64,000 nucleotides of DNA. It comes from Gracilaria gracilis. Lineage: Eukaryota > Rhodophyta > Florideophyceae > Gracilariales > Gracilariaceae. The stretch lies in contig JARGSG010000026.1 of NCBI GenBank assembly GCA_030374805.1, positions 310,001-374,000 on the forward strand, in the 5' to 3' direction. Positions 1-11,553 of this stretch are shown piece by piece (the stretch's first letter is position 1; each line of letters starts with the position of its first letter). A model generated the notes under the pieces. That model was not told the DNA's origin, ran no database searches, and was given only the letters and a program-made list of their open reading frames with translations. The translations under genes were made by a program, and so were the position numbers.

Positions 1-204
1 GACGGCGTTACATACGCCCGGAAGGCTATGATTAGGTGCGGAATGGCACTTAATCTCAATGGTCAATGGGAAGAACGACAGCTCTTCCCGGAACTGCAGG
101 CTATTGTTTGCAAGTATCGAGCAAACTTTGACGGCCAGGTTGTTGGCGCGAGCTCATGGGGTGGGGGTTCTGATGCCCACACTATTGTGGTGAGCGGAAA
201 TTAG
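1..204 (+). CDS. pogo-like transposase, C-terminal end (partial)
   Basis: Frame 1 is open from the window edge to a TAG at 202-204, giving 67 residues. The stretch with key words RKAMIRCG, NGQWEERQLFPELQ matches residue for residue most of the C-terminus of the transposase ending near 61.16 kb, so the family assignment is by internal comparison. This copy keeps a longer tail rich in Gly and Ser that the other copy lacks. No catalytic residue lies in this part, so activity cannot be judged. Confidence 0.75.
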   Translation, partial: DGVTYARKAMIRCGMALNLNGQWEERQLFPELQAIVCKYRANFDGQVVGASSWGGGSDAHTIVVSGN

Positions 205-341
205 TGTGGTCCACAGTAATAAACCCATAACCTATTTAGTGTGGCTACGTAAATAGTGTGGTCCACACTAATTCTTGTGAAGGGCTCGAAAATGAGTGAT
301 TCAGAATTACTGTTGACCACACTAATCACAGTGATCGTCTG
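1..341 (+). mobile_element. 3' end of a pogo-like (DDE_1) DNA transposon, cut by the window edge
   Basis: The first 204 bases encode the C-terminus of the same transposase family found complete at 59.5-61.2 kb. The non-coding tail carries several TAGTGTGG-type subterminal motifs, as in that element. Read in reverse from 341 it begins CAGACGATCACTGTG, which aligns with the CAGGTGAACACTGTAT terminus of the complete copy, and it is followed by TA at 342-343, the expected target dinucleotide. The two copies differ enough in the tail to be separate, older insertions. Confidence 0.8.
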
Positions 342-343
342 TA

Positions 344-1069
344 GCTTCAGAGACAGGCTGGTCTATCTTAGTTTTTGAGACGAAATGTTTCGCTCGAACA
401 TGTTACGCCTCATTTCAATATGGTCAACTGCCGTTAGGCGGCGCTGATGTCGCGAACAGCAGAATCAAGAATGAGAAATACGCGGACATGCATGGAGGCG
501 TCCCGAACCACATTAGAACGCTCGGGTTACGGTTTAAGCAAACAAGGGTAATAATTTGATGAATGCTTTCCAACACGAAGAGAATCACTTCACTTAAGCC
601 GCATATTGGTGGACAATTAAGGCTTTTGTTGGTTCTAACTCGTGAGCAGGATGTTTCTGCTGTCGGATGCAGTCAAGCCTTCTTTTCATTCCGGCCAAAG
701 TCCTGTTCGAAGTATGGGCACCGCTCACGGTGAACCTGTAATCTTATCATGCTTACGAGCTGATGTGTTGGGGGTGCGACGTGATAAGGTCCGGCTTTGA
801 ATTCGAATAACCCTCGGAGAGAGAATGTTAATAATTAGGTAAGAGTTGATCGTTTTCCAATGCTGGTTCGTTGAGCAGCTGAGGATATCCGCGAGTTTGA
901 CGTTACACCCGTTTGTGGGACTTCGGCGGAAAACCACTTCGAACGTATCCAAGTTGTTAAGGAAGTCACATTTGACTTCCCTGTGTCTCTTTCATTGTTC
1001 ATCACCCTTTAATCACCTCAATAACGCTGGTCTTATTCTGACCGAAGTCAAGCAATCAAGATCGCATTA
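344..1069. other. No recognisable gene
   Basis: Mixed-composition sequence between the end of the pogo-like element and the glycosyltransferase pseudogene. Short open frames are present on both strands but none shows a recognisable motif. Any promoter of the downstream gene would lie here; I see no convincing signal. Confidence 0.4.
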
Positions 1070-2810
1070 ATGCTGAACGAGAAACACACTGAATCAATAT
1101 CTGACACTAACTATCTGGTTTGCAATTCGAAGCTCATCAAGACGGGGAATAACGTATCGATCAAGGCGAACAATGTGAGTCTAATTCTGTTTGGAGTTCT
1201 TTCCGCGCTTTCTTCGGTCGCATCAGTGGGCGCAAAAGCTTACAAGTTCACGAGTACTCCTTCCGAGAATCCTGCGATTGTTGGAGAAGCTGGCTCTACC
1301 GGAGATGTTGACATCTGGTCAATTCTCTCTCCTTCCAAAGTTAGAAAAGTTCTGGCGACATGGAATCGACTAAGCTACCCGTGGTACGTCCAAAGCGAAT
1401 GCGATCTCTGACTTTGCAGGAATCGAGATATCGCGTGTTATATTCTCCTGTTCATCCGGCTGGTAGCGATAGTCTAGGTCACAATTCCGCCGTGATGAAT
1501 GCAGAAATTGGTGCCGCATTGCGGTTTGGCTTGTCTAATTCCCATCGTGTTTATTTTCATGGTAGCTTGACGACAGATAACCCCAATGCTGTTGAAGAAT
1601 TCTTTGGTTGGGGTTATGGTCAGATTACAAGGGAGTTCATACGCGAGTCGTTCTGCAAATCTTCTTTGAACATCTCCGAGAAGACATGTTATGTTTGCGA
1701 AGGCTTGAAGAGAAATTCCACCTTTTCCTAAATGGATTTCGACCATCTTATCGAGCTCCCATACAACTTGACATACGGAAGGATGAGGTGCGTACGATCA
1801 GGAAGTCCTTCGATAAGAGATGCTTGCAAAGAGCAACAAGAGTCATTTGTGAAACGTAATAACATGTCACATACCATTTCTCAGATGCCCCTTGTCACAT
1901 GTGCCACAAATCCTGCAGATTCGTACTTTGATCCAACAACGAGAGCTTTCATGTTTCACAGTTACCGAGATCATTATGGTCATTTGAATCATGGTAGCGA
2001 TGCAACCCATATTGGAAGTAATGACATCGCTCAGCATTATAACATTCCAATCCTTCAGGTCGCCGGTAAACGAAGGCCGGTTGAGTATCCAGAACACGCT
2101 CTGAATATCGCTATTCATGCCCGAAGAGGTGATTTCTTCAAGGAGAAAAAGCGCAACATGGTTTCTACAGAACTTTCTGACGCGTTGTGAGAGAGTGTTT
2201 TGCCGTTGTTCAAGGACATGGTGGTATCTTTGCCCGCATGCCAATCATTATTCATCTTTACTCTGAAGGCGCTCCAAAGGAGAAAAATAGGTTTCAAGGA
2301 CATGATATATCACGCATGACACAAATGTACATGGATTCGGATGGAATAGTGTGCGATGCAGATTGGGTGACTCAAGCGAGAAGGGCATTTGGTTCTGCCA
2401 AAGTTGCTGGTCATGGTTCTGCCAACTCTTCAGAAAAGGCTGATTCAGCCAAGCCACGATGTTTACTTCTGTTCCCAGGTGGGCTGAAGCTTCAATTTCA
2501 TATCGCTGCTGATACACTTCAGTCAATGCAGGAGATGATTGCTGCTGACATATTCATCGGAAGCGAATCTTGGATGAGCCAGCACATTGTATCCTCCATG
2601 GCCCGCGGCCTCTATTTCCTACCCACTCGATTGGTATCACATGAATTCGAATACTTCCAAGTGACTTTTCATCCCCAAAGTGGACTTCTAGCAAACCCAG
2701 AGAGTGTGAAGGTATTTTGGGACGCTTACGCTGGTGCGAACGAAGCATCCGCCACTCGCGCCTTTTTGCAAACAAGGTCCAAACTTGGACTCCAAAGTAT
2801 GCGCGGTTAG
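1070..2810 (+). pseudogene. Broken Golgi-type glycosyltransferase (fucosyltransferase-like)
   Basis: Reading jumps frame 2 (1070-1411), frame 1 (1360-2187) and frame 0 (about 2240-2810), with in-frame stops TAA at 1729 and TGA at 2188. The N-terminus has a hydrophobic run (LILFGVLSALSSVASVG) that would act as a signal anchor of a type II Golgi protein. Farther on are IHARRGDFF (basic sugar-nucleotide binding motif like HxRRGD of fucosyltransferases), IHLYSEG, and ADIFIGSESWMS, which matches the ADxFIGS motif of GT23/O-FucT-type enzymes. Transfer of a sugar, probably fucose, to a glycan would be its role; the exact family is inference. Two stops plus two frame changes make a working product unlikely unless short introns hide them. 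Confidence 0.55.
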
Positions 2811-3082
2811 AGAACATAATTCATGCAGACGCTCATCCAAGCCACAACACACAACCAAGTGCCTCCGTCAAACCTATAGTCAGATACTGTCTGTGATGGC
2901 GCTCAAAGTAGTCTGACTTACATAATAGATAACGCGTTTCATGCCCCAAAAGACTAACACAGCCTTTGCAAACATAAACAACCAAACAGCAGGTAACGCC
3001 ATAGACGAATTCATGTTTATAGTTATACACTACTGACTGCGAACCTGGCGGAACTTGTATCTTGATAAGCTCCTCCTCGGTT

Positions 3083-3385
3083 TCATCCTAATCCCACCAG
3101 ATGGCTATGGCGATCAAAACGCGATCCCCCAATGAAGAGCGTGTACTGCGGGCAGTGCAGCAGCGCGAAAAACACGCCGGTGGCGTAGAGCAGATCGAAG
3201 ATGGCCTGCACCAAGCAGAACGGTGGCATAGGCACCAAAAATTGCCACGCACGCCAGTCGTCGTTCATGTCGGGTGGTCGCTCGAACCCTAGCTGCGCGT
3301 AGTAGGATCGGACTGCTCGCTCTACGCGCAGTGAGTCCCTGGCACGCAAAGGTTCAACTTGGCCTTCTTTCGTACTGGACCTTTC
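3083..3385 (-). CDS. Small hydrophobic hypothetical ORF
   Basis: Open from a stop at 3386 down to 3083, without an ATG near its start. The peptide has a basic N-terminal half and one or two hydrophobic stretches (CLVQAIFDLLYATGVFFALL) that could span a membrane. A Lys/Arg-rich reading just upstream in another frame (about 3345-3440, SKSRKKGPVRKKAKLN) looks coding and might join it by a frameshift or intron. I do not recognise a family; it may be a gene remnant. Confidence 0.2.
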   Translation of the reverse strand, partial: ERSSTKEGQVEPLRARDSLRVERAVRSYYAQLGFERPPDMNDDWRAWQFLVPMPPFCLVQAIFDLLYATGVFFALLHCPQYTLFIGGSRFDRHSHLVGLG

Positions 3386-3916
3386 TTACGCGACTTGCTT
3401 TCAGCGAAGCGATGCAAGAACTCCGCTTTGGCCGTCGCCAATAAATGCCATGCTTTTCATCCCGTTGCGGTTCGCTTTATCTTTACTACCTGTGATCTCT
3501 GATTCTTTGCTGTTGTTAAGAGATTGGTGTTGTTAGTGCGTAGAATTTCAAAGGTTAGAAGCGCAAAACTCTCTCGCAATCTGTAGAAAAACGAACTTGA
3601 ATTGATGTAGACATCCTCCAGGATTGTGACAAGCGGACGAAAAGCTTTTGCTAGGACATTTGCATTGCGCGTGTGAACAAAAGCCCCTTAGGTATAAAGG
3701 ACTGTTTGAAGGCACATTTACGTTAGTTCTGTGGAGAAGTCTAGTATCACTTTGATACGCAGATGCAATGTTTGACGTGATAGTTGAATCTGTAGCTCCA
3801 ATGTTTGGAGTGTTCATCTTATCCCTGCAAAGGCATGGAGGAAACGTTCCACGCTGCGCTGAGCGTAGTATGCTCGTATTTTGTATACTTTAGCTTCAAG
3901 CGGCGCAGAGCCAGTG

Positions 3917-3965
3917 GCGCTCAGTCAGCGCTGACTGGCTCAGTCAGCGCTGACTCAGCGCCTCT
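3917..3965. repeat. Duplicated 14-bp palindrome AGTCAGCGCTGACT
   Basis: The perfect palindrome AGTCAGCGCTGACT occurs at 3923-3936 and again at 3942-3955, with further CAGCGC half-sites on both sides. The layout resembles a pair of dimer-binding sites or a short foldback; nothing nearby explains it. Confidence 0.6.
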
Positions 3966-5140
3966 GACGAAGTCTCCGCATAATTGAAATAGGTTTCTCT
4001 CTAAAGGCATAACGCATGAAAACTAGGGAGTTTTTATGTTTACTCTGGAATTTTAAGGAAAACGATACAGAGCGCCGTGACAGGCAAAGTTTTTGAACTT
4101 TGTCCTGTCAGGACGCGGGGGAGGAGAAAATTTTTGTGAGACGTGCGACGCTGGTGTCAAGTATACCCTATACCCAAACTCAGCAGTACCCAAAAAGTTA
4201 AGCTAAAAAGTCATCAAGACTAAAAAACTGTAAATAGTTTTCAAATTTACAGCGAGTTTAAGATATTTGTATATTGTCAATTCAACTACGTTCCATGCAC
4301 ATTATATCAACAGCACCCTACACTTTCGCACATGACGAAATATAACCCGTACGGTTGCACGAAACAACACTTGTAGTGAGCAAAAACAAGTACCCTTGAC
4401 ATACGTTAATGGCCTCTTTAAGGCAAATTATGTCAGGAACATGACAAATATAAATGCATAAGTCCATTCGATTTATGACCTAAAATAATAGATCGTGACT
4501 CTCTATGTTCTGACAAAATAGATTTACCATTCCTCAGCGATACAAACGTGCAAAGTAATCAGCTCAAAGCAAAAATATTAGATAAAGAACACTTTAAACA
4601 TAAAACTGTCTCCTTGCGAACACTGTGATATAATAACTTATTTCAATTCTGCCTTGAATATAAAATATTACGTCAACACAAATATAGTCCTAAAAAATTG
4701 GTTTTGCGCTTTTATTAAATAATTGGAGACCCTTTTTGTTTCGAAACTTTGTTCACCTTATGTTAGGATCAATGAAAATTAATCAAAATAATATAGCACT
4801 TTCGAGAACATATTTCAAATGTTTCTTTTGCTTCCAACACGGCGCTTGAGCATTCAACGCATATCAACGGAATTATCAATCAAAAGCGACTATAACGAAC
4901 AGAAGCAATTGCAATTATCAATACAAAGGGCCCGGTAGCTTTCTTCTATATGCAGATTAGGAGCCTGTGTTCTACACTATGAGGTTTGCGTTCCGTTCGC
5001 GTAAAACGTTTTCATTCATTTACGTTTCACAAGCTCTAACTAAGTAATTTATGCACGACGATACGGTTGTCAACTATAACTAATGTACTGTAGAACTACA
5101 TGGCCTGCTGCTCTCTTATTGCGAAGTACTTTGTTCGTGC
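3966..5140. other. AT-rich non-coding stretch
   Basis: Strongly AT-rich compared with its surroundings, no long open frames and no motif I recognise. It mirrors the AT-rich stretch at 7.9-9.0 kb, so the MULE remnant sits in an AT-rich block of about 5 kb. I could not find terminal inverted repeats by eye. Confidence 0.4.
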
Positions 5141-7886
5141 TTGGATTATTGCCTCTCCGAGCATCATTTTACATACTTTGCCACATTGTGTAACATGAAT
5201 GTCGAGGAATTGGTTTCCCCGACGCAAACAGATTTTTCTGTCGATGAAGAACGAGGAGAATGTGACATACTTTTCGGAAGAATCAATGGAAAGTATAAGA
5301 TATCCCGTAACATCTCGGCAAGGATATGCACAATATTTCGTAAACCACCGGCATACATTCCAACGCATGATAATTGTTTCGCCTCGTTCATAAATTTGGA
5401 AGGGTTTGAATTGACTGAAGAAGAATTTTGCGAGAGTTCGCCGTATTCGCTCCGTTTGAAGGCTTCAAGAATGTCTTCTGTGCATCTTCTCGGCAACCGA
5501 ATGCCAGTCATGAGGAAATCTTATTTCCGCTCGGGTATTAAGTGTTGCGCAACAAGTACTTCAAAGCGTAAAGTGGCTCATGAGGGAATCTAGAGGTCTC
5601 CGGAAAGTAATTTTAGGGAAATCGGCGATAGCCGTACGCAGACCCACAAGAGTGATAACAATGCTTCGAATTCGGCGTACTTAAACAAGCAAATTTACGC
5701 ATCCGAAGGAAATAACATAACGTCAAATGTCATTTGTAACGATGATATAAGCCGTTATATTTCTGAGTCATCGAAGCTAAAGAAATATTCTCTCCGTCAT
5801 TCTGAGCACAACAATTACACAACCGCTATATCTGAGCCACATAGTCATATGAGTCCTAACACTGACCCAAATATCTATGTGAGAGAAGGAAATGAAGTAT
5901 CTGAGTACGATATAAGTCTGGCAAAACAGGTGTTCTTTTTTGCACAAAACTCATTCCCATTGTTCTGCAAACATGTTGATTTCGTTTCCAGTTTGAACCA
6001 GCTTGAATCACTACAGAATGCTGAGAATCCTCAGCGAAGGAAGCCAAATTGGGTTTTCAAAGGGGGGAAAATGAAGTACAACACGAATTTTTGTGCGCTA
6101 GTTGCAGGCTCGAAGCTCCCCGACTTTATTGGATGCTGTCGTTTTGCGGATGCTGGGGTGAGAGACCCAAGGAAATGCTCTCTAGTGAAACTGCCTCCTC
6201 AGTTACAGGGAGCAAACCCCCACATTGTTGGACGTATCGTGACGTTGGCACAACAAGGGGTGTTTCCTGAGAGCGCTCCCAGTAGCGGAAACTGTCCGCC
6301 ATATCCATTGAGCTCTAGCGGAAAGTTTTGCACACGCCCTGTGCATCTACAAGAATCTCCAACCCTCGTTCATCTTAAATGTGACGTCGAGTACCATTAT
6401 TTCTTGATGAAAAATGGTGGACAGGAGGGGCATTTGTCATGGGCAGTTGTTGTTGGAATCGGAAAGCACAAGCACACCTGGCCAATAATGAAGCCACCTG
6501 CGAGGCTCGTTAAGGGATTTCTGTCAAATCTTTACCAGGAGTCCAAGATACTTACTGGTCCAATGATTCTTCAAAAGGTTGAAGAGAAGTTTGGCTGTGC
6601 ACCCTCGCCGGCGACGATGAAGACTATACGCAGAACTATTCGCAAAGAGCTCCATCCTGCTGGAAAGTCCTTGGCAGCATTTCTCGAAGCCTTTCGTGCT
6701 CAAAAGCAGATCAGTGGAAGTGGACACTCCTATGTACTTACGATCGAGGATCACAGAAAGAGCGATGAATCCAAGCTGATACGAGACCAAAAAGCTTTAT
6801 CGGTGATATTTGGGGAGCCTAGATTGCTTCAAAAAGCTCCCGCGAGTCCTAGGTTTGGTTGTGATCGGACTTTTAACATCGTGAATGCGTACGACGAGAA
6901 CGGAGACGCTCTCGCATTCGAATTGGTATCCATAGTCGCCAAGGATGAAGACACAGGGTGTATTTATTCGGTTATGCATCAGCTTTGTACGAGAAGGACT
7001 ACCAGTTCCCGTTCGTTGCTCTTTTTGGAGTTTGTTAAGCATATGCGCTTTCGTGGCTTACGAGACCCGCTTCGAGGTAGAGGAAAACATCGTCTAACCA
7101 TGGCTACAGACTTTGAAACAACATACGCATTTAGCTTAGCCACCATCTTGAGAGAAGAATTTATGTCAGGATCTGTTATTGAATATCTGAAAGCAATTGC
7201 TTTGGGATGTGACATTCACGCAAAGAGGTGCATCTTGGAGAAGTGCAGCATTGGAAACGAACGTCCCCTTTTTCAGTGGGCACTAGGAACCCGAAATCTT
7301 TCCTCTCGTGAAGAATGTGAGCAAGCTCTGAACTACATGAAAGGTATGGGTGAAAAATGGGAATCATTTGCAACATGGCTAAATCAGAACCAGTGTGCTT
7401 TCATATTGTGGTTCCAGAAATAAAATTGCTCCATCCCTGTTGCGGAAAGACATCGTGCGCTTTTCTGCGACACAAACGCCAACGAATCCTACCACAATAG
7501 GGTTAAGTCACTGCCAAGTTTTGCAATAAAAGGAGGTCATAGCTTAGAATTTATGGACGCATTGCAGTAGTTGCGGGAGTTGGATCAGCAAGATGCAGCA
7601 AATCTATGCAAGGACACTCCTCCGGACGGATATAAAAGGACTTCAGGACCAGAGTGGAGACGTACACAGACAAAGGCGAGAAAGAGGAATGCGGCAGACG
7701 TTATCGTCATAGATGACCACGAAGTTCCGGCACAACAACCTAAGAAGGCACGAAAGTTTCCACAAGCTCCAAAAACCCGCAAAAGCAAAGGAAAAGAGAC
7801 AAAATCCATCGAAGAGCTGAACTAGAAGATAGAAAGACTGGAAACCATGCTTGTCAAGGTACTGGAACAAAGCCAGAAGACATAAG
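5141..7886 (+). pseudogene. MULE (Mutator-like) transposase with four in-frame stops
   Basis: One frame runs from 5141 to 7886 interrupted only by TAG 5591, TAA 7421, TAG 7568 and TAG 7823. The long middle ORF (5849-7423) has a zinc-finger-like C...HxH segment (C at about residue 178, HKH at 207-209; FLYWCH/WRKY-like), then GCDRTFN (D339, codon 6863) and ATDFE (D421, codon 7109), and a CDIHAKRC segment fitting the CxxH feature of MULEs. The third acidic residue, in TNANESYHN (E, codon 7484), lies past the TAA. The tail after the last stop is a short leucine-zipper-like helix. Cut-and-paste transposition is the family role. Every stop could come from a Gln codon by one C-to-T change. Confidence 0.7.
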
Positions 7887-9063
7887 TCGTACTAATGCTG
7901 TTAATGTGATGATAGGATTATGTATTAAAAAAAATTTATATCTGAATATTTCATATAACAAATATTGCTAAGTAGCAGGCTCAACTCAGTATTTTGTATA
8001 GAGAAATGTATTATCGCAGGGTATGAAATTAACTAGTATAAAACTGCGCCGCATAATATAGACCTCTAGATCATAATAGACAATATTATAAACTCATTGC
8101 TAGCTTACAATTCTTATATATCACCTTTTGTCAGAGCTATGAACGGTATATGTTTTCCTGCGAGATAACCCAACGTCATATCAGGAACGAGCATAGAGTC
8201 ATCAAGTGAGACACATTAAACTTGAGAAATTAGTTTCAGGAAGTTTTTCTACTTCCTGTACTTATCATTACCTTATCTTTCAATGTCTTTCGGAGAATAA
8301 GAATTTTCGCTAACATGTTCTGACGGTTTCGTTCAGACAGTTAATGCGAACCACTGACTCCCCCTTTTCTAACTGCCTTTTCCTTCCCACAACTTTGTTC
8401 ACTTGTTCACGTAGTTTTGAACTTAAAATATAGAAAAGCTGGAGCACATGCAAAGCATTAGACCAAGGAAAAAAAATGATTGAGCCATAATCATATAATA
8501 CTTTAAAGAACGCTGGAACACAATAATATGTGAGTTCTTAAAACTTCCTAACAGTTCTGGGGATTTTATAGTCTACCAGAAAATCGAGATATTGTTCTCA
8601 TCTAATATAAAGGTTTATGTTATATGTTGAAATAATCTAATTTTTTACAGCCAAAGATATTGGTTCATAACGTGTTTGAATTTTGTTTAATATAATATAA
8701 GTACATACATGTATTTCCAGTATGGTATATTTTGTTCAATATAATGGCCGTAATTCGGTCAATCTTTCAGAGCTGGATCTGCGAAGTTTATTAGGTCTTA
8801 TAGGTTTGGTTCTCACACAAATGTATTTGTACTACAGCAAATGAGATACGTTTCTTTTTCTGAACTATTTTATCATGAATTGCCAATTTGGTTGGTTTGC
8901 AGTGTCCGTTTCGCTGAGAATAGAAGTTCGTATACAAATATACAATATCCTAGCTTTGAACTACTTTGCCAATCGGTGCACTCCACCAGCTCCGTTTACT
9001 GTTTCACCCGTTTCTCACCGTCAACCTGTTCTTCGCTTCGTTTTTGCAGCAGATATTGCAGCA
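7887..9063. other. AT-rich non-coding stretch
   Basis: AT-rich with many short A/T runs. A frame open from 8841 into the next gene translates as hydrophobic, low-quality peptide before the ATG at 9064, and I treat it as leader. No recognisable feature. Confidence 0.4.
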
Positions 9064-10222
9064 TGGTGCAAAGGCAGCGCCGTGCTCCAGCGCGCCAAGT
9101 CGACAACGCGGAGTCCACCCCCCCCCCCCCCCCCCCCTCCCCCCCTCCCGCTGGCGCCTCACGTCGACGTTCGCGCGTTGCACGGATGTCGGTACCCGTC
9201 AAGCCGAGGAAAGCAATAGGTAAGAAAGCACCGAGAAGAAAGACTTCTTCGAAATATAGTCAGGCAAACTCTCCCTCTCGTGCTGGAATCAGTCTCACCG
9301 AACCCAGACGGGTCCAAGCTTCATCTTCTCCTACGAGCCCGTCTGCCGGTCAGTCCCGCGCTTCCAACGAAACGCTAAGTGCAACAGCTTCCGCTGCCAA
9401 CGAAATCGTCCGCTCCTCCCCCATCAAGAAGCAGGCTCTAATGCTGCGTCCCGTGAAGCTGACAGCGCCGCACATTCCTCCCCTGGAAATCCCTCTGATG
9501 AAGTCCATGCTGCACATGCGTCGTCTGCAGGACATGACACTGGTGAAAGTGATGGTGAGGATGGAACTTCTACTCTTGTGGTCGCTACTTCCGCTGTTGT
9601 GACAAGCAGTCAGTCAGACGATACTCCTGCAAACAATGAAAACCCCACAAACGTGAAGGCTAGTTACGTGAGTTCCAGCGAGTCTGTTACTCACTGGGTT
9701 CGAGTAGTGACCTCAAAGCTTTTCCCAGTTGCCATTCGTTGTTTTTGTGGGTGCAATAAGTTGGTAAAAGTTGGAAAGTATAAGGACTTAAGCCCTGAGG
9801 GGAGCACGCGATGCGTGCATTGTAAGGGCGGGAGTGATAGTGGCTTCAGCAGCGAACAAGAGTTTATCAACCATATGAGTACAAAGTTATGCAAATCGCC
9901 GCGTGGCGTCGTTGTTTCCTCAAGCACTCCGAAGGAGAGACTTGGGAAAATCCTTGTTCGTCGCATAGATGATCCTAAGAACGAGGTTAGGGTAGACAAG
10001 AAGCTCAAATTTATCTGTTCATACTGTAAGAAACGCACAAACTACCATGAAAGATTCAACGACTGTGTGAAGTGTTGGCTGGTAAAACATAAAGTAAAGC
10101 CTGTTCCGTACGCCGTTCGGAGAATAACCGCAGAAGAGCAGGATGGCGGAGCCGCAACCGAGAAGGAGGAGGTGCTGGAGCAGGGCGACGGTCACGCAGA
10201 CACCGAAAGCATGTCCTGTTAA
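9064..10222 (+). pseudogene. Cys-pair-rich hypothetical protein, frameshifted
   Basis: Starts at ATG 9064 in frame 0: basic, Pro-rich (a run of proline codons from a poly-C tract) then Ser/Ala/Lys-rich with possible nuclear localisation signals. About 9420-9440 the plausible coding sequence moves to frame 2 (acidic Ser-rich linker, then to the stop at 10222); a run of C just before it (near 9410) is a likely slip site. The C-terminal 190 residues hold CFCGC, CVHC, CSYC and CVKC, which could bind zinc. The family is unknown to me. Nuclear, DNA-binding or transposon-accessory roles are guesses. An intron instead of an indel is possible. Confidence 0.4.
9117..9147. repeat. Poly-C tract
   Basis: About 30 bases almost entirely C, broken only by single T bases. 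It lies inside the Cys-rich gene and encodes polyproline in the chosen frame; length slippage here would shift the frame. Confidence 0.9.
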
Positions 10223-10431
10223 GGTTGCACAAAGGTTGGTTAGAGAAGTAAATATTAGCAGCTCTGAACAAATCTAGTAAACCTTTCCACCACCATTCCT
10301 TGCAGGGAACGAGTGGCTTACCGTCTTTTGTTTCAATTAGATATCCTAAGCGGGTTCGGTCCAAAGCTGCGAATCAACCGATCCATCACGCCACGCACAG
10401 CCACAAACAGATCCTACCAGATAATCGGCGT

Positions 10432-10485
10432 CCAGTATGTCTCCGAAGGCCCACTAAGCTTCTGGTCAGTATGTCTCCGAAGGCC
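10432..10485. repeat. Short direct repeat AGTATGTCTCCGAAGGCC
   Basis: The 18-mer occurs twice, starting near 10433 and 10468, separated by 17 bases. It lies in a gene-free stretch after the Cys-rich ORF. Confidence 0.7.
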
Positions 10486-10619
10486 GACCAACCTTCTTGA
10501 GTATTGGTGGCTTGCACTCAGTCAGCGGTACAGGGTTAATCAACGCGTGCAACAGCGACTGGCAACATAAATGGAGTGCATCGAGGCAAACGTTCACCAG
10601 TCGTTCTTGTTTTTCTTTA

Positions 10620-11230
10620 TGCTCTTGAAGCAGCCATTATCGCGCGCGAGCGCAGCCGCTATCGCGGTGACGCCACGTGAGAGACACGGCGTTCAGAAAA
10701 GTTGCCAAAGTAGCGTCACAGCAGCCGCTATGGTGGCATCGCCGTGAGAACACAGCTGTGACCGTGTTGTTGGCGCGACGGTGTAGCGGCGATCGATGGC
10801 AGCCGCTGTCGTGGAAATGTGGCCTCAGAGAAACGGCGATGAAGCTTGTTATGCGGCGCAGCGGTGGAACGTTTTATAAAGCGCGAATGAGGGGCACCAG
10901 AGTTTTGACGATCCAGGGGGTGGACGAGTAGCAATGCTGAGTCGAAGCAGCAGCGGGAGCGGCGATCGAGTGAGTTACGGCGCGGCGTTGCCGGGCGCGG
11001 CGCTGGCGCGCCATACGAGACACGTCCGTGGCGAGTGGCAACCTCGGGCCGATGCAGCGGCCGGAGCGGCGATCGAGTGAATTACGGCAAGGCGTTGGAA
11101 ACAGTGGCAGGAGTGGCGATCGAGTGAAGTACGGCGCGGCGTGTATTGCGGCCTGGCGCTGCTGCGCCAAACGAGACACGTGTGCGGCGTACTGGCGGTG
11201 CGGTGGCAGCCCATTGGTTTTGGGTGGCAC
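10620..11230. repeat. Degenerate GC-rich repeats with GCGATCGAGTGA core
   Basis: A core GGAGYGGCGATCGAGTGA followed by TTACGGC-like sequence starts at 10956, 11063 and 11110. A second shared block (GCGCCAWACGAGACACGT) occurs near 11009 and 11163. Farther left, similar words (GCAGCCGCTATCG, GCAGCCGCTATGG, GCAGCCGCTGTCG) recur at 10630-10815. Several long open frames across it on both strands are caused by the repeats and GC content, not coding. Confidence 0.6.
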
Positions 11231-11553
11231 TGATGTTGAGTGGAGGGTCCATCTGAGATCCCCTCCGTTTTTGTTCACTTGCAATATTTCTTTTTTGGGA
11301 GATTGTGTAGTTAGACAGGCGACAACGATCATAAAGGGGGGGTACGAAAATACCTGGACTGCATGCCAATGTTTGGACGCACATATTTAATTGAAAATTA
11401 AAGATCTCGGTACCTATATTGGATATGTGCCCCAGTTTCCAATAGAGATTAACAAAAATTTTGAAACGCCGTGGATCGATTTAAAAATAAATCTCATTTT
11501 CGAACTCTGCACCGTTCAAAACATAAATTGCGGGCTTTCGGACTGATTCAAGC
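11231..11553. other. No recognisable gene
   Basis: Unique-looking AT-richer sequence between the GC-rich repeats and the second pogo-like transposase. The left terminus of that transposon should lie here; I could not pair it with a right terminus by eye. Confidence 0.35.

Noticed and set aside
5141-7886. TAA/TAG read as glutamine (altered genetic code)
   Set aside because: All four stops in this gene would suit Gln, but other genes in the window are also broken by TGA and by frameshifts, and intact ORFs end normally in TAA/TAG. Decay explains everything.
8841-9063. N-terminal extension of the Cys-rich gene
   Set aside because: The frame is open but lies in AT-rich sequence, with peptide composition unlike the rest; ATG 9064 is a better start.
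10674-11390. Several 60-150-codon ORFs on both strands
   Set aside because: They run through GC-rich tandem repeats, overlap in all frames and show only repeat-derived peptides.
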